Assembly: GCA_045661345.1 (NCBI GenBank)
Contig: JAZRFM010000024.1
Span: forward strand, 124,001-188,000
From: RUG12461 sp045661345
GTDB lineage: Bacteria > Bacillota > Clostridia > Lachnospirales > Lachnospiraceae
Direction: 5' to 3'
DNA length: 64,000 bases
The notes under the pieces were generated by a model, which was given only the letters and a program-made list of their open reading frames with translations, had not been told where the DNA came from and did no database searches. The position numbers and the translations under genes were made by a program. Positions 51,027 to 60,317 of this stretch are shown here, one piece after another. The stretch's first letter is position 1. Each line of letters opens with the position of its first letter.

Positions 51027-53319
51027 TATGGCAGAGTGGCTTCAAAAAACAGGACACCCGGTGGATGTCTTACCCATAGAACAGTTTTCTGCCCATGAAC
51101 ATCAGGGGTATGACTACGCCTGCCTGATAGGTGTGGTGGAATTCCTGAAATCCCCCGGCGCGTTTCTAAAAAAAGTCAGGACTGCCATGAAGCCCGAAGG
51201 GAAGATTCTCATCGGTGCGGACAACCGTTTTTCCATCCGTTATTTCTGCGGGGATCATGATCTCTTTACGGATCGGAGTTTTGACGGCATCGAAAATTAT
51301 GAGACCCTGTTTCAGCAGGACAAGGAACGGTTCGGGGGAAGGAGCTATGCAAAATTTGAATTGGATCAATTCCTGCGTGAGGCGGAGATCGGCTCCTGCC
51401 GCTTCTTCTCGGCATTTCCCGATATCCGTTATACCCAGCTTGTATATGCAGAGGATTATGAGCCCAATGAGGAGCTGGTGATCCGCTATTTCCCCATGTA
51501 TGATCATCCCTCCTCGGTGTTTCTCCAGGAGGAGAAGCTGCTCAATTCCCTGGCGAAAAACAGAATGCTTCACAAGATGGCAAACGGCTACCTGATAGAG
51601 TGTGTTTTCTCGGAGGAATACCACACGGATATCTGCCACGCAACTCTGGCGCTGGATCGGGGAGAAAACGCCATGGCGACCATCATCCGGCGTAAGCCTT
51701 ATCCCTTCCGGCACAACCTGCCGGAGGGTTCTGTTGATCCCGCTTATTCCGTGGAAAAGATCCCCTACGGAAGCAGGGGGGCAGAAAAGCTCCGGGATCT
51801 GCTGGATCATGCCGCAGAGCTGGAGGAGCGCGGGATTCATACCGTACCGGCCGAAATGCATGAGGGACGATACATCATGCCCTATATGACAGCCACCGGC
51901 GGGATCGAGTACTTTAAGGAGCTGGCAAAAAAAGGAAAGGAAGCGTTTCTTTCCGGGCTGGATCATTTCTGGGAGGTGCTGCTTCGATCCTCGGAAACGG
52001 AAGAAGCCGCAGCCGATGCTTCTTTCGGAGAGGAGCCGGTCAGCGGAAAGCCCCTTCGGTTCAGAAGCGCCGGTCCGGTGCTGAAAAGAGGATATCCGGA
52101 TCTTGTGCCCTTAAATGCCTTTGTACTTCATGGAGAATTCTATTTTTACGACCAGGAGTTTTCCATGGAAAACTATCCTGCGAAAGCCATCCTGTCGAGG
52201 GCCATCGGATTGATCTGCTCTCCCGGGAAGATAGTCACCAATACGGTTTCATATGAAGAGCTTCTGGAGCGCTATGACTTGCAGGCGGATATCAGCAATT
52301 GGAACAATCTGTCCCGCAAATTTACAGACGTCCTCCGCCACGAAACCGAGCTATACGGTTTCAACGCCGCTCATCTTCATGATCCCCTGTCAATCATTAC
52401 AAACCGCGAACGGATCAGTTTTTCGGTGACGGAGTATCAAAGGCTCTTTGTGGAGCTGTTCAGGAATCTGGAAGGCCGGGATCTGATTCTCTTTGGAACG
52501 GGAGCTTTTACGAGACAATTCCTTTCCATGTTTGCAGGGGATGTGAGGGTAAAGATGCTTCTGGACAACAACCCGGCAAAGCAGGGAACCGAGATGCAGG
52601 GGATCCCTGTTGTTTCCCCGGAGATCTTAAAAGAACTGGATCCGGATTCCTATAAGCTCATCATCTGCATCAGGCAGTATGTGGGTGTGATGAACCAGAT
52701 CAAGCCCTTTGGCGTGAGGTATCTCGGGATCTTTGATCCCAATACCCGCTATGAAATGCCGGGAAGAATACAGGGAAAGGGAGGATCAGGCAGGACGCAG
52801 GATACTCCGGGTGCTGCCTCAGAGGGACAAGCCACGCATACGGCCGGCGATTTATCCTTGACGGGATCCGCAGCTTCCGAAAAGAAACCTTACCACACCG
52901 GGTATATTTCCGGGGTGTTTGATCTTTTCCACATGGGACATCTTAACCTGTTCCGGAGAGCCAAGGAGTACTGTGAATACCTGATTGTGGGTGTTTCCAC
53001 AGATGAATGGGTGCGGAAAATCAAGGGAACGGATCCTGTGGTGCCCTTTGAAGAAAGAAGGGCTGTCGTGGAAGCCTGCCGATACGTGGATGAGGCGGTG
53101 GAGATCCCCACTTATGCGGAGGATGCCCTGAATGCCTGGAGAAAGTACCGATTTGACGTACAGTTTTCCGGCAGCGACTATGAACATGATAAGGGATGGC
53201 TGGATATCAAGGCAAAGCTGGAGGAAAACGGGGCCACCGTGATGTTTTTCCCGTATACGGAGGGCACCAGCACTACCAAAAGAAAAGACATCATAAAAAA
53301 AACGGAGGAGGAAGCATGA
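50896..53319 (+). CDS. Four-part protein: methyltransferase-like, kinase-like, Rossmann, cytidylyltransferase
   Basis: 807 residues. 1-210: methyltransferase-like, with a poor motif I (ILYLVPETGNDP) but a clear later part (YACLIGVVEFL, KPEGKILIGADN). About 215-500: a region without clear match, with some resemblance to phosphotransferase-kinase folds (HGEFYFYDQEF near 410). About 525-620: the Rossmann-like domain (LILFGTGAFTRQFLSMF, LLDNNPAKQG). About 665-805: TagD-like cytidylyltransferase with SGVFDLFHMGHLNLF near 670. The last domain should make a CDP-linked product. ATG 50896 has GGAG upstream. The stop overlaps the next start as ATGA. Confidence 0.8.
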   Translation: MTQEELLKELHTGLIRWYPFQEGARILYLVPETGNDPLKDAREDMAEWLQKTGHPVDVLPIEQFSAHEHQGYDYACLIGVVEFLKSPGAFLKKVRTAMKPEGKILIGADNRFSIRYFCGDHDLFTDRSFDGIENYETLFQQDKERFGGRSYAKFELDQFLREAEIGSCRFFSAFPDIRYTQLVYAEDYEPNEELVIRYFPMYDHPSSVFLQEEKLLNSLAKNRMLHKMANGYLIECVFSEEYHTDICHATLALDRGENAMATIIRRKPYPFRHNLPEGSVDPAYSVEKIPYGSRGAEKLRDLLDHAAELEERGIHTVPAEMHEGRYIMPYMTATGGIEYFKELAKKGKEAFLSGLDHFWEVLLRSSETEEAAADASFGEEPVSGKPLRFRSAGPVLKRGYPDLVPLNAFVLHGEFYFYDQEFSMENYPAKAILSRAIGLICSPGKIVTNTVSYEELLERYDLQADISNWNNLSRKFTDVLRHETELYGFNAAHLHDPLSIITNRERISFSVTEYQRLFVELFRNLEGRDLILFGTGAFTRQFLSMFAGDVRVKMLLDNNPAKQGTEMQGIPVVSPEILKELDPDSYKLIICIRQYVGVMNQIKPFGVRYLGIFDPNTRYEMPGRIQGKGGSGRTQDTPGAASEGQATHTAGDLSLTGSAASEKKPYHTGYISGVFDLFHMGHLNLFRRAKEYCEYLIVGVSTDEWVRKIKGTDPVVPFEERRAVVEACRYVDEAVEIPTYAEDALNAWRKYRFDVQFSGSDYEHDKGWLDIKAKLEENGATVMFFPYTEGTSTTKRKDIIKKTEEEA

Positions 53320-54587
53320 GACTGGTTTGTGCGCCGGAAGGCAGCATTTTTGATGCAAGGCGGCCCGGGCAGGGCGTGATCGACATCCTGAATGCAGGGT
53401 TTGAGGAGACGATTCTGGACGGTCTTCTTTGCTGCAAGGAGAAGGAGTTCCGGGGGATGGACAAGGTCCGGAAGGACGCGGCCAGAGAAAAGCGTCCCTA
53501 TATTCCGGATGAGCCGGAGCGGATCGGAGAAGCGCTGAAGCCCCTGATTGATACCTGCCGGGCTAAGGGACTCCGTATGCATATCGCCAGAGCGCCCTAT
53601 CTTCTTCGGGATCGGCGATCTCCGGAGCTTACGGAGGTGTATCGCCGTATCGCAGGAGAAGCGGTAAAGCTTGCGGCAGCAGAGCATTGTGAAGCAGTGA
53701 TCGTCCGTCCTCTTTTTGCCGGGATTCCTTTCGGCGAGGAGTGGGGAAAGAATAAAGAATTCTATTTGTCTCTGCTTCCTTTGGTGAAGGGGTCCGAAAC
53801 GAAGATCCTGATGGAGAACCAGTGCAAGGACAGTGAGGGACATTTCGTCCGGGGGATCTTATCGGATCCCGGAGAAGCGGTGGAGTGGATCGATACCTTG
53901 AACCGGGAGGCAGGAGAGGAACGGTTCGGATTCTGTATGGATGTAGGGGCATACAATCTCTGCGGACAGGATATGTATGAAGCGGCCACGACTCTCGGAG
54001 ACAGGGTGAAGGCCGTGATTCTGCGGGACAATAACGGTCATGATGAGGACTCATTGCTCCCCTTCAGCTGTATCAGTGATTATGGACAGCAGACGGAGTG
54101 GCTTCCCCTGATCCGTGGTCTGCGGGAGATCCGTTTTGACGGATGCCTCATGATGGATGCCAAGATGACCCTGGATGCGGTGTCGCCAATCCTGCGACCC
54201 GGTTACATGAAGCTGCTGAAGGAGACAGCAGAATATTTTAAGTGGCAGATTGAACTGGAAAGCCTGATGCAAAAATATGAGCATATTGTGCTTTTCGGCG
54301 CCGGCAATATGTGCAGGAATTACCTGATCAATTACGGCGACAAATACCCCCCTCTTTATACCTGTGACAACAATAAAGACCGTTGGGGAGAGGAATTCTT
54401 TGGCCTCACCATCCATGATCCGGGGGATTTGAAGGATCTTCCGGAGGGCACCGGGATCTTTATCTGCAATGTCTATTACAGAGAGATTGAGGCACAGCTG
54501 CGGGAGATGGGAGTTAAAAACGGTATCGAATATTTCAACGACGAATATCTTCCGGCCTTGAACATGAACCGGCTGAAAGGATTATAA
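53316..54587 (+). CDS. Xylose isomerase-like TIM barrel plus Rossmann domain
   Basis: 423 residues. Residues 1-305 are an AP-endonuclease-2/xylose isomerase-like barrel, with ILMENQCKDSEG, FGFCMDVGAYNLCGQD and VILRDNNGHDED as likely metal-binding strands. Residues about 318-415 are the Rossmann-like domain (IVLFGAGNMCRNYLI, YTCDNNKDRWG). Such barrels epimerise or isomerise sugars or polyols. The start overlaps the four-part gene (ATGA) and has GGAGGAGGAAG upstream, so the two are translated together. Confidence 0.78.
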   Translation: MRLVCAPEGSIFDARRPGQGVIDILNAGFEETILDGLLCCKEKEFRGMDKVRKDAAREKRPYIPDEPERIGEALKPLIDTCRAKGLRMHIARAPYLLRDRRSPELTEVYRRIAGEAVKLAAAEHCEAVIVRPLFAGIPFGEEWGKNKEFYLSLLPLVKGSETKILMENQCKDSEGHFVRGILSDPGEAVEWIDTLNREAGEERFGFCMDVGAYNLCGQDMYEAATTLGDRVKAVILRDNNGHDEDSLLPFSCISDYGQQTEWLPLIRGLREIRFDGCLMMDAKMTLDAVSPILRPGYMKLLKETAEYFKWQIELESLMQKYEHIVLFGAGNMCRNYLINYGDKYPPLYTCDNNKDRWGEEFFGLTIHDPGDLKDLPEGTGIFICNVYYREIEAQLREMGVKNGIEYFNDEYLPALNMNRLKGL

Positions 54588-54608
54588 GGGGATGAAAGGA
54601 TTATAAGG
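54574..54608 (+). repeat. Short tandem duplication before the next gene
   Basis: TGAAAGGATTATAAGG occurs twice (54574-54589 and 54593-54608), period 19, at the 3' end of one gene and over the ribosome binding region of the next. Confidence 0.7.
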
Positions 54609-54618
54609 AGGTGCTTTC

Positions 54619-55560
54619 ATGCTTGAGATCGGCGTACAGACGCATAATGCGGTATTTGACGAAAACCCGGAAGCAGGGTTTCGGATGATCGCGGAGGCGG
54701 GATTTACCTGCTGCGATTTTTCGTTGAATATGTATCTGAAGAATACGGACCTATACCTGCATCGGGTGAACGGGTTTTTTGATCCCTCCATAAAGGAACT
54801 GGAGGATTTTTTTCGTCCCCATAAGGAGGCAGCGAAAAAAAACGAGATCCGGATTCACCAGATGCATATGCCCTATCCCAACTTCATCCCGGATGCAGCA
54901 CCGGAGATCAATGACTATCTTCTGAAGGAAATGGCGCCGAAAAGCCTGAAGCTTTGCAGCTTTTTTGACTGCAGATATATCGTGATCCATGGACTGAAGG
55001 TGAAGCAATACTATGGCACGGAAGATGCGGAATGGGCAAAAACAGAAGCGTTTATCGACAGTATCGCGCCCCTGGCAAAGGAACTGGGGATTACTGTTTG
55101 TGCAGAAAATATCTATACCAGTGCAGGGAAGCACATCGTGGAGGGACCATGCTGCAATGCGGTGAAAATGGCGGAGCGGATTGACAGGGTGAATGAGAGA
55201 TACCATGCTGAAGTGCTGGGCTTTTGCTTTGATACGGGTCACGCGAATCTCGTGGGCATTGATTTCGAAAAGTTTTTAACCACCCTTGGAAAGAGACTGA
55301 AGGTTCTTCATATCCATGACAATGACGGGATCGCGGATCTCCACCAGATGCCCTTTACCTTCACCAGAACAAGAGAAAACCGTCCCTCCACGGATTGGGA
55401 CGGGTTCCTTCGTGGGCTGAAGGCAGCGGGATTTGAGGGTGTGCTCAGCTTTGAAACGGCGCCGGTCTTAAAGTCCTTCCCGCCCGGACTGCGGCCGCAG
55501 GCATTGCGGATGATTGCGGAAATCGGACGGTATTTTGCTGAAAAATTAAATGAGGATTAA
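54619..55560 (+). CDS. Sugar phosphate isomerase/epimerase, TIM barrel
   Basis: 313 residues of the xylose isomerase-like family. ITVCAENIYTS near 165, GFCFDTGHANLVG near 200 and VLHIHDNDGIADLH near 230 carry the expected metal-binding Glu, Asp and His residues, and SFETAP near 275 completes the set. It is related to the barrel upstream but lacks the Rossmann tail. AAGGAGGTG precedes the ATG. It probably shapes a polyol or sugar before activation. Confidence 0.85.
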   Translation: MLEIGVQTHNAVFDENPEAGFRMIAEAGFTCCDFSLNMYLKNTDLYLHRVNGFFDPSIKELEDFFRPHKEAAKKNEIRIHQMHMPYPNFIPDAAPEINDYLLKEMAPKSLKLCSFFDCRYIVIHGLKVKQYYGTEDAEWAKTEAFIDSIAPLAKELGITVCAENIYTSAGKHIVEGPCCNAVKMAERIDRVNERYHAEVLGFCFDTGHANLVGIDFEKFLTTLGKRLKVLHIHDNDGIADLHQMPFTFTRTRENRPSTDWDGFLRGLKAAGFEGVLSFETAPVLKSFPPGLRPQALRMIAEIGRYFAEKLNED

Positions 55561-55563
55561 AAA

Positions 55564-56517
55564 ATGATCGATCTACCGGAAAGCTTTTTTAAGGAAGAAG
55601 AGCGGAGCGGTTTTACGGTTCCGTCTCTGATGAAGCGCACCTGGGCGGCGGAGCTGAAGCTTTTTGATGAATTCAGGGAGTTTCTTTCGAAGCATGGTCT
55701 GACCTGTTTTGCGGAAGTGGGAACACTGCTCGGTGCCATCCGGCACAAAGGGTTTATTCCCTGGGACGATGACCTGGATATCGGGATGCCCAGAGAAGAT
55801 TACAGGAAGCTCCAGGAAATCGCGGGAGAACTGCCTTCCCCTCTGCGTCTCAAGAGTTTTTATACGCAGGAGCATTTCAATCAGTTTCATGCGGTGATCA
55901 GTAACAGCAGAGAAGAAAAGCTGACGTGGAATGAGGAGAGAATGGAGGGATACTTCGGGTGCCCGTTCATTGTCGGGATCGACATCTTCCCCTTTGACTA
56001 TATTCCGAAAGATCCAAACATGCGGAAGCTGCAGAAACTTTTGTACAATATGGCGCATGTGATGGCGTTTTCTTATGATGAGGTGTTTTCCGGGCAGCCG
56101 GATACCGAAAAAGTCCAAAAGTATGAAAGGGATCTTCATACCGTAGAGGAATACTGCCACGTCACCTTTGACTATGACGAACCCATCAAGCCTCAGATAT
56201 GGAGGCTGGCGGACCAGATCGCCATGCAATGTGCTCTTGAGGAGGCGGCCTATTATGATTATTACCCCAGAATGGTGCTGGCAGAGGATGCTACCCCCTG
56301 GCTGCGCCGCAAAGAGTGGTATGAAAAACTGAAGTCAGTCCCCTTTGAGACCACGGAAATCCCGGTACCCTTCGAGGCGGAGAAGGCACTGGAAGCCTTT
56401 TACGGAGACTGGAGGACGCCGGTCTATGTGGGAACAGAGCATACGTACCCCTTCTATAAAGGGCAGGTGGAGTTTTTTGAGCTGGCGGGTTACGGAGACC
56501 AACTTGCAAAAATGTAA
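55564..56517 (+). CDS. LicD-family phosphotransferase (2)
   Basis: 317 residues. GTLLGAIRH and IPWDDDLDIGMPRED near residues 55-78 are the LicD core; FGCPFIVGIDIFPFDYIP near 130-148 is shared with the copies at 15173 and 60318. It follows the isomerase gene by three bases. It should move a phosphoalcohol from a CDP donor, plausibly the product of the cytidylyltransferase domain at 50896, onto a glycan hydroxyl. Confidence 0.86.
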   Translation: MIDLPESFFKEEERSGFTVPSLMKRTWAAELKLFDEFREFLSKHGLTCFAEVGTLLGAIRHKGFIPWDDDLDIGMPREDYRKLQEIAGELPSPLRLKSFYTQEHFNQFHAVISNSREEKLTWNEERMEGYFGCPFIVGIDIFPFDYIPKDPNMRKLQKLLYNMAHVMAFSYDEVFSGQPDTEKVQKYERDLHTVEEYCHVTFDYDEPIKPQIWRLADQIAMQCALEEAAYYDYYPRMVLAEDATPWLRRKEWYEKLKSVPFETTEIPVPFEAEKALEAFYGDWRTPVYVGTEHTYPFYKGQVEFFELAGYGDQLAKM

Positions 56518-56544
56518 TAATTACAGAAAAAATCCGAAAAACCC

Positions 56545-56573
56545 TTGTGCAATTCGTGAAAAACGACGATAAT
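56545..56573 (+). promoter_or_regulatory. Likely sigma-A promoter
   Basis: TTGTGC (56545-56550), spacer 17, GATAAT (56568-56573), followed by CAGGAGG at 56597. It would start transcription of the small protein gene at 56611. Confidence 0.5.
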
Positions 56574-56610
56574 AACCTTGTATGGGGCTATTTCTCAGGA
56601 GGATAAGGTT

Positions 56611-56982
56611 ATGTCAGACAACAGACAAGAGCAGATTGAAGCACTGCAGGCGATGCTGGAGTACAACCCGCGGCTGCTGAATGCGATGAAATCGGTCACC
56701 GCGGAGCTTCTCGAGGATCGGCAGCCGGATACGGATGAGTACCTTTTAGCCGTGATCAAGGGAATGAACTGGGAGACACAGATTCTGAACGGGACAAAAG
56801 AGGTTCTGGACGAACAGGAGATTGCGCTGGATCGAAAGATGATCAACGATGTGTTTCTGGAATTCAACGAGGCATACCAGCAAAAGGATGACATCACGAT
56901 GGGTGTTTTGTACCGGGACAAGATCATACCGTTTTTTGAACTGTATGAGCAGGCAGCCAGAAATGTGGTGGAAAGCAATTAA
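56611..56982 (+). CDS. Small acidic helical protein
   Basis: 123 residues, nearly all helix, with many Glu and Asp (IEALQAMLEYNPRLLNAM, then ELLEDRQPDTDEYLLAVI). It has no named domain. Size and helicity resemble export chaperones, and the locus is flagellar, so a chaperone or adaptor role is possible but unproven. It has its own promoter and ribosome binding site (CAGGAGG) and is followed by a hairpin and a terminator, so it is a single-gene unit. Confidence 0.6.
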   Translation: MSDNRQEQIEALQAMLEYNPRLLNAMKSVTAELLEDRQPDTDEYLLAVIKGMNWETQILNGTKEVLDEQEIALDRKMINDVFLEFNEAYQQKDDITMGVLYRDKIIPFFELYEQAARNVVESN

Positions 56983-57008
56983 GGAAACGCTTTCATCAGC
57001 GCTTCCTT
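56981..57008 (+). repeat. Hairpin after the small protein gene
   Basis: AAGGAAACGCT (56981-56991) pairs with AGCGCTTCCTT (56998-57008), one mismatch, loop TTCATC. No T run; it may protect the mRNA 3' end. Confidence 0.6.
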
Positions 57009-57023
57009 GACAAAACAAAAAAG

Positions 57024-57053
57024 GGCTGGAGATAATGGATCTCCAGCCTTTTT
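57024..57053 (+). terminator. Terminator before the second TPR-glycosyltransferase
   Basis: GGCTGGAGAT (57024-57033), loop AATGG, ATCTCCAGCC (57039-57048), then TTTTT. Confidence 0.92.
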
Positions 57054-57094
57054 CGGTAGATGGCGGAAATAACATACGATGAGACGATGAAACC

Positions 57095-58654
57095 ATGGTA
57101 GAGCAAAGCGCAGAAAACTACATCAGAGAAGCGGCACGGCTGGAGGAACAGGGAGATTATCCGGCAGCTCTTACAACCAGCTCGGAAGGATACAGGCAGT
57201 ATCCTGAGAATTATGAACTGACTTTTATGATCGCAAACGAGCATTATGCATGCGGGAACCGGGAGGCGGCTTATTTTTATTATCTTCTGGCCGCCATGTT
57301 GTGTGATGGAAATCCAGAGGATCAGAAGATTATTCTGGATGCGGCGGTTTATGCGCATCTTTCCAATCTTGACGGCGCGAGGGCCAGAAAAGAGCTGCAG
57401 CAGTTGATCGAGGAAAGACTGGATCTCCGGGAGTACCAAAGGACGTCTCAATTCGTGAACACCCTGACTTTTTCCGATGATCCTTTTCTTTTTCAGGAGG
57501 TGAACGATACTTGGATACGCCATTATCAGATGATACTCGAGATCACGGAATGTGAAAAAAAGAGGATAGCGGAAGGACTGACCGCAGATCGTATGAGGGA
57601 TCTGGAGCAGTTTGCGAAGATGTTGATCCTGTGTAAGTTTGCGGTGCGTCGCATCTGGTTTCAGATCGGAGACGGAAGCCGCATTGTCGAATTGTATCGG
57701 TCTCAGGCACTTTCTCCGGAGTTTGTTGTAATAGTGGCGAAGTGTTCCGTAGCGGAGCAATATCTGGTCGCAGTACTGGAAGGGATAGCAACGCATTTCG
57801 GAAAAGCCGGGGAACAAACCGCAGCCAACGTGATGCTTCAGTATGCCGCGTGGTTTCAAGGGACCCATGCGGACGGCAGGGCATTGCCGGATACCGGAGA
57901 GGATGATAGAGCAGATCTTTCCGTTTATGAGATTGACGCCGACAATCCTCCTGACACGGGGAAAGCCCCGGAGGATGGAAAAGAGGAGGTCGCCTTTATT
58001 CTTTGTGCATCCAAGAAGGAATATGTGGAAGAACTCCTGCTGTATCTGCAGCGCCAGCGTCTCGCAGAGGGGATGCACGGCAGCGTATATATCGTCTGGA
58101 ATTCAAAAAGCATGACAAGCGGCTATAACCTCGCGATGAACCTTTCCGGGGCAAAATACAAAATCTATCTCCATCAGGACACCTTTATTTTTGACAGAGA
58201 ATATATTCGAAAATTACTGGATGCGATGGAAAAAGATGACTATGATCTGCTTGGACTGGCCGGGTGTGACAAGGTTCCGGCGGATGGAAGATGGGGATAT
58301 TCTCCGCAGGAAGAGATCCATATGTGTCTGTATCAGGATATGGTACTGTATATCATGAATTCCGTGACGGAAAAGCCGGAGGTCAGAACCCTTGAAACGG
58401 CCATCGAGGACGGGGTACTGCTTGCAACCAGACAAAACGTGACGTGGAGAGAGGATCTTTTCCGCTATTATCATTTTTACGATCTGTCCCAGTGCCTGGA
58501 ATATAAAAGAAAGGGCTATAAGGTCGGCTTTTACAATAACGGGGAGCCCGGTGTTCTCCATGAGGTTTTTATCGCAAAGGGGACAAAGGAAAAGGAGTAT
58601 CTGATTCGATATGACGAAGACCGCGAAAAGTTTATCAGAGTTTATACAGAATGA
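57095..58654 (+). CDS. TPR-like glycosyltransferase, paralogue of 9055
   Basis: 519 residues with the same layout as the gene at 9055: TPR-like helices at 5-110 (EEQGDYPAALTTSSEGYRQ, PENYELTFMIANEHYACG), and a PF13712-like half at about 300-515 with KYKIYLHQDTFIFDREY, EDGVLLATRQNVTW and YYHFYDLSQC. Like its paralogue it follows a terminator closely and has no Shine-Dalgarno sequence; the bases ATGAAACCATGG around the start are shared. The TPR part may bind flagellin or another partner. Confidence 0.75.
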   Translation: MVEQSAENYIREAARLEEQGDYPAALTTSSEGYRQYPENYELTFMIANEHYACGNREAAYFYYLLAAMLCDGNPEDQKIILDAAVYAHLSNLDGARARKELQQLIEERLDLREYQRTSQFVNTLTFSDDPFLFQEVNDTWIRHYQMILEITECEKKRIAEGLTADRMRDLEQFAKMLILCKFAVRRIWFQIGDGSRIVELYRSQALSPEFVVIVAKCSVAEQYLVAVLEGIATHFGKAGEQTAANVMLQYAAWFQGTHADGRALPDTGEDDRADLSVYEIDADNPPDTGKAPEDGKEEVAFILCASKKEYVEELLLYLQRQRLAEGMHGSVYIVWNSKSMTSGYNLAMNLSGAKYKIYLHQDTFIFDREYIRKLLDAMEKDDYDLLGLAGCDKVPADGRWGYSPQEEIHMCLYQDMVLYIMNSVTEKPEVRTLETAIEDGVLLATRQNVTWREDLFRYYHFYDLSQCLEYKRKGYKVGFYNNGEPGVLHEVFIAKGTKEKEYLIRYDEDREKFIRVYTE

Positions 58655-60314
58655 AGAGTATGCGAAAGCGCATACACTGCTCCTCCACGCGCCGGAGGAG
58701 GACAAGGACGGGGAATATTATGCACTGGCAGCGGATCTGATGCTGCGGGAAGGACTTGCGATCCGCTTTTTTGAAATGCTGCGGGAAGGACTGCAAAAAG
58801 GCCCCCGGAACTATGAGCTGTATGTGCTTCTGGGAGAGTATTACATGGCAGATGACACACAGAAGGCGCTAACCTGTTTTTCACAGGCGTTGTTTTATTG
58901 TGAGGAGGAAGAAGACCGGCTGACGATCTCCGGAATGAAACGGGAGCTTCAGGAAAGCACCGGCGCAGAAGAACGGAAGACAGCGTTTATCATTCCGCTG
59001 ATTGATACGGATGCCTCCGTGAAGCTGTGCGTGGATACCCTGTGCATTTCCGTTCCGGAGGATACCCGTGAGATCATCGCTGTTGCGGGAGAGGATACAT
59101 CAGAGGAAGCGATCCGGATCATACAGGAGGATGAGGCAGTTACACTTGTGAAAGCAGAAGGAAATGATTACGGGCGTCTGTGTAATGCAGGTTCGTCCGC
59201 CGCATCCTGCGATGCCGACCTTTTCTTTATGGAGCCGGACACGATGCTTCTGCCGAACACCTTCTTTTATCTGAAGCTTGGAATGGAGGCTGAGACCGGC
59301 GGAATCTCAGGGATGTCAAATATCGCTTACGGAGGACAGAGGCTGAAAGAAAAGGTCACTTCCTATGAAGAGGCGACAAGAATCGGACAGCAGGTGAATC
59401 TCCCGTCTCTGGATGCTGTGGAGGAGCGTTTTTGTCTCTGCGAATTTGCCCTTTTGATCACAAGAAAAGCATGGGAAGAGAGCGGGGGCTTTGATGATAC
59501 CCTCGGATCGGATTGCTATGAAGCTTTCGACCTTGGACTCCGGTTGTTCAAAAAGGGCTATAAACTGCAGGTTTGTCACAACAGTTTTTGTGTGAGAACA
59601 GATACCGGGAGCTTCGAACGGAGGAACGTGGCTAAGTTCCGTGAGAAGTGGGGATTTAACGTTGTTTATTACATGAATGCCAGAGATGACCTCGTGGACC
59701 GGTTTACATGCCGTAAGAATGACCCGATCCGTGTGCTGGAAATCGGCTGTGGGATGGGGGTTACTTTACAGCATATTCTGCATCGATTTCCTCATGCCAA
59801 AGTATATGGGATCGAGCTTAGCGAAAAAGTGACTGGGTTCGGGAAGCTTCAGGAGACGATCCGACAGGGCAATGTGGAAAAAATGACGCTGGACTATGAA
59901 GAGAACAGTTTTGATTATATTCTGTTCGGTGATGTGCTGGAACACCTTAGAGACCCTCATGGGGTGCTCCGTAAGCTTCGTCCTTTCCTGAAAGAGAAGG
60001 GAGAGATTCTTGCCAGCATTCCGAATCTGATGCATATCTCTGTATTGTCGGAGCTGATTCGCGGTAATTTTACGTATCAGGACGAAGGTCTTCTTGACCG
60101 TACACACATCCACTTTTTTACCAAAAATGAAATCGAGCGGATGTTTGCTTCCTGCGGATTTGAGACGATGGAATACATTTCGATCCGCGTTTCGGAGAGA
60201 TCCCCGGAGGAAACAGACACTTTACAGAAGCTGATGGAAATCAGCGGCGCTGCGGATGAGAAAGAGTTCCGCGCGTTCCAGTATCTGGTTCGTGCCAAAA
60301 AGAAGGAATACTGA
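58611..60314 (+). CDS. TPR, glycosyltransferase 2 and methyltransferase fusion
   Basis: 567 residues. About 5-110: TPR-like helices (EYAKAHTLLLHAPEED, PRNYELYVLLGEYYMADD). About 120-345: GT2-like domain (TAFIIPLIDTDASVKLCVDT, DADLFFMEPDTMLLP, SGGFDDTLGSDCYEAFDLG). About 372-560: class I methyltransferase with RVLEIGCGMGVTLQHIL and DYILFGDVLEHLRDP. It would extend and methylate a glycan in one protein. It overlaps the previous gene by 44 bases, an unusually long overlap. GGAG lies about 13 bases upstream. Confidence 0.83.
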   Translation: MTKTAKSLSEFIQNEEYAKAHTLLLHAPEEDKDGEYYALAADLMLREGLAIRFFEMLREGLQKGPRNYELYVLLGEYYMADDTQKALTCFSQALFYCEEEEDRLTISGMKRELQESTGAEERKTAFIIPLIDTDASVKLCVDTLCISVPEDTREIIAVAGEDTSEEAIRIIQEDEAVTLVKAEGNDYGRLCNAGSSAASCDADLFFMEPDTMLLPNTFFYLKLGMEAETGGISGMSNIAYGGQRLKEKVTSYEEATRIGQQVNLPSLDAVEERFCLCEFALLITRKAWEESGGFDDTLGSDCYEAFDLGLRLFKKGYKLQVCHNSFCVRTDTGSFERRNVAKFREKWGFNVVYYMNARDDLVDRFTCRKNDPIRVLEIGCGMGVTLQHILHRFPHAKVYGIELSEKVTGFGKLQETIRQGNVEKMTLDYEENSFDYILFGDVLEHLRDPHGVLRKLRPFLKEKGEILASIPNLMHISVLSELIRGNFTYQDEGLLDRTHIHFFTKNEIERMFASCGFETMEYISIRVSERSPEETDTLQKLMEISGAADEKEFRAFQYLVRAKKKEY

Positions 60315-60317
60315 TTT

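Noticed and set aside
56996..58078. 360-codon minus-strand frame opposite the TPR-transferase
   Set aside because: The plus-strand protein has a full-length paralogue at 9055; the antisense product has no match between the two loci.
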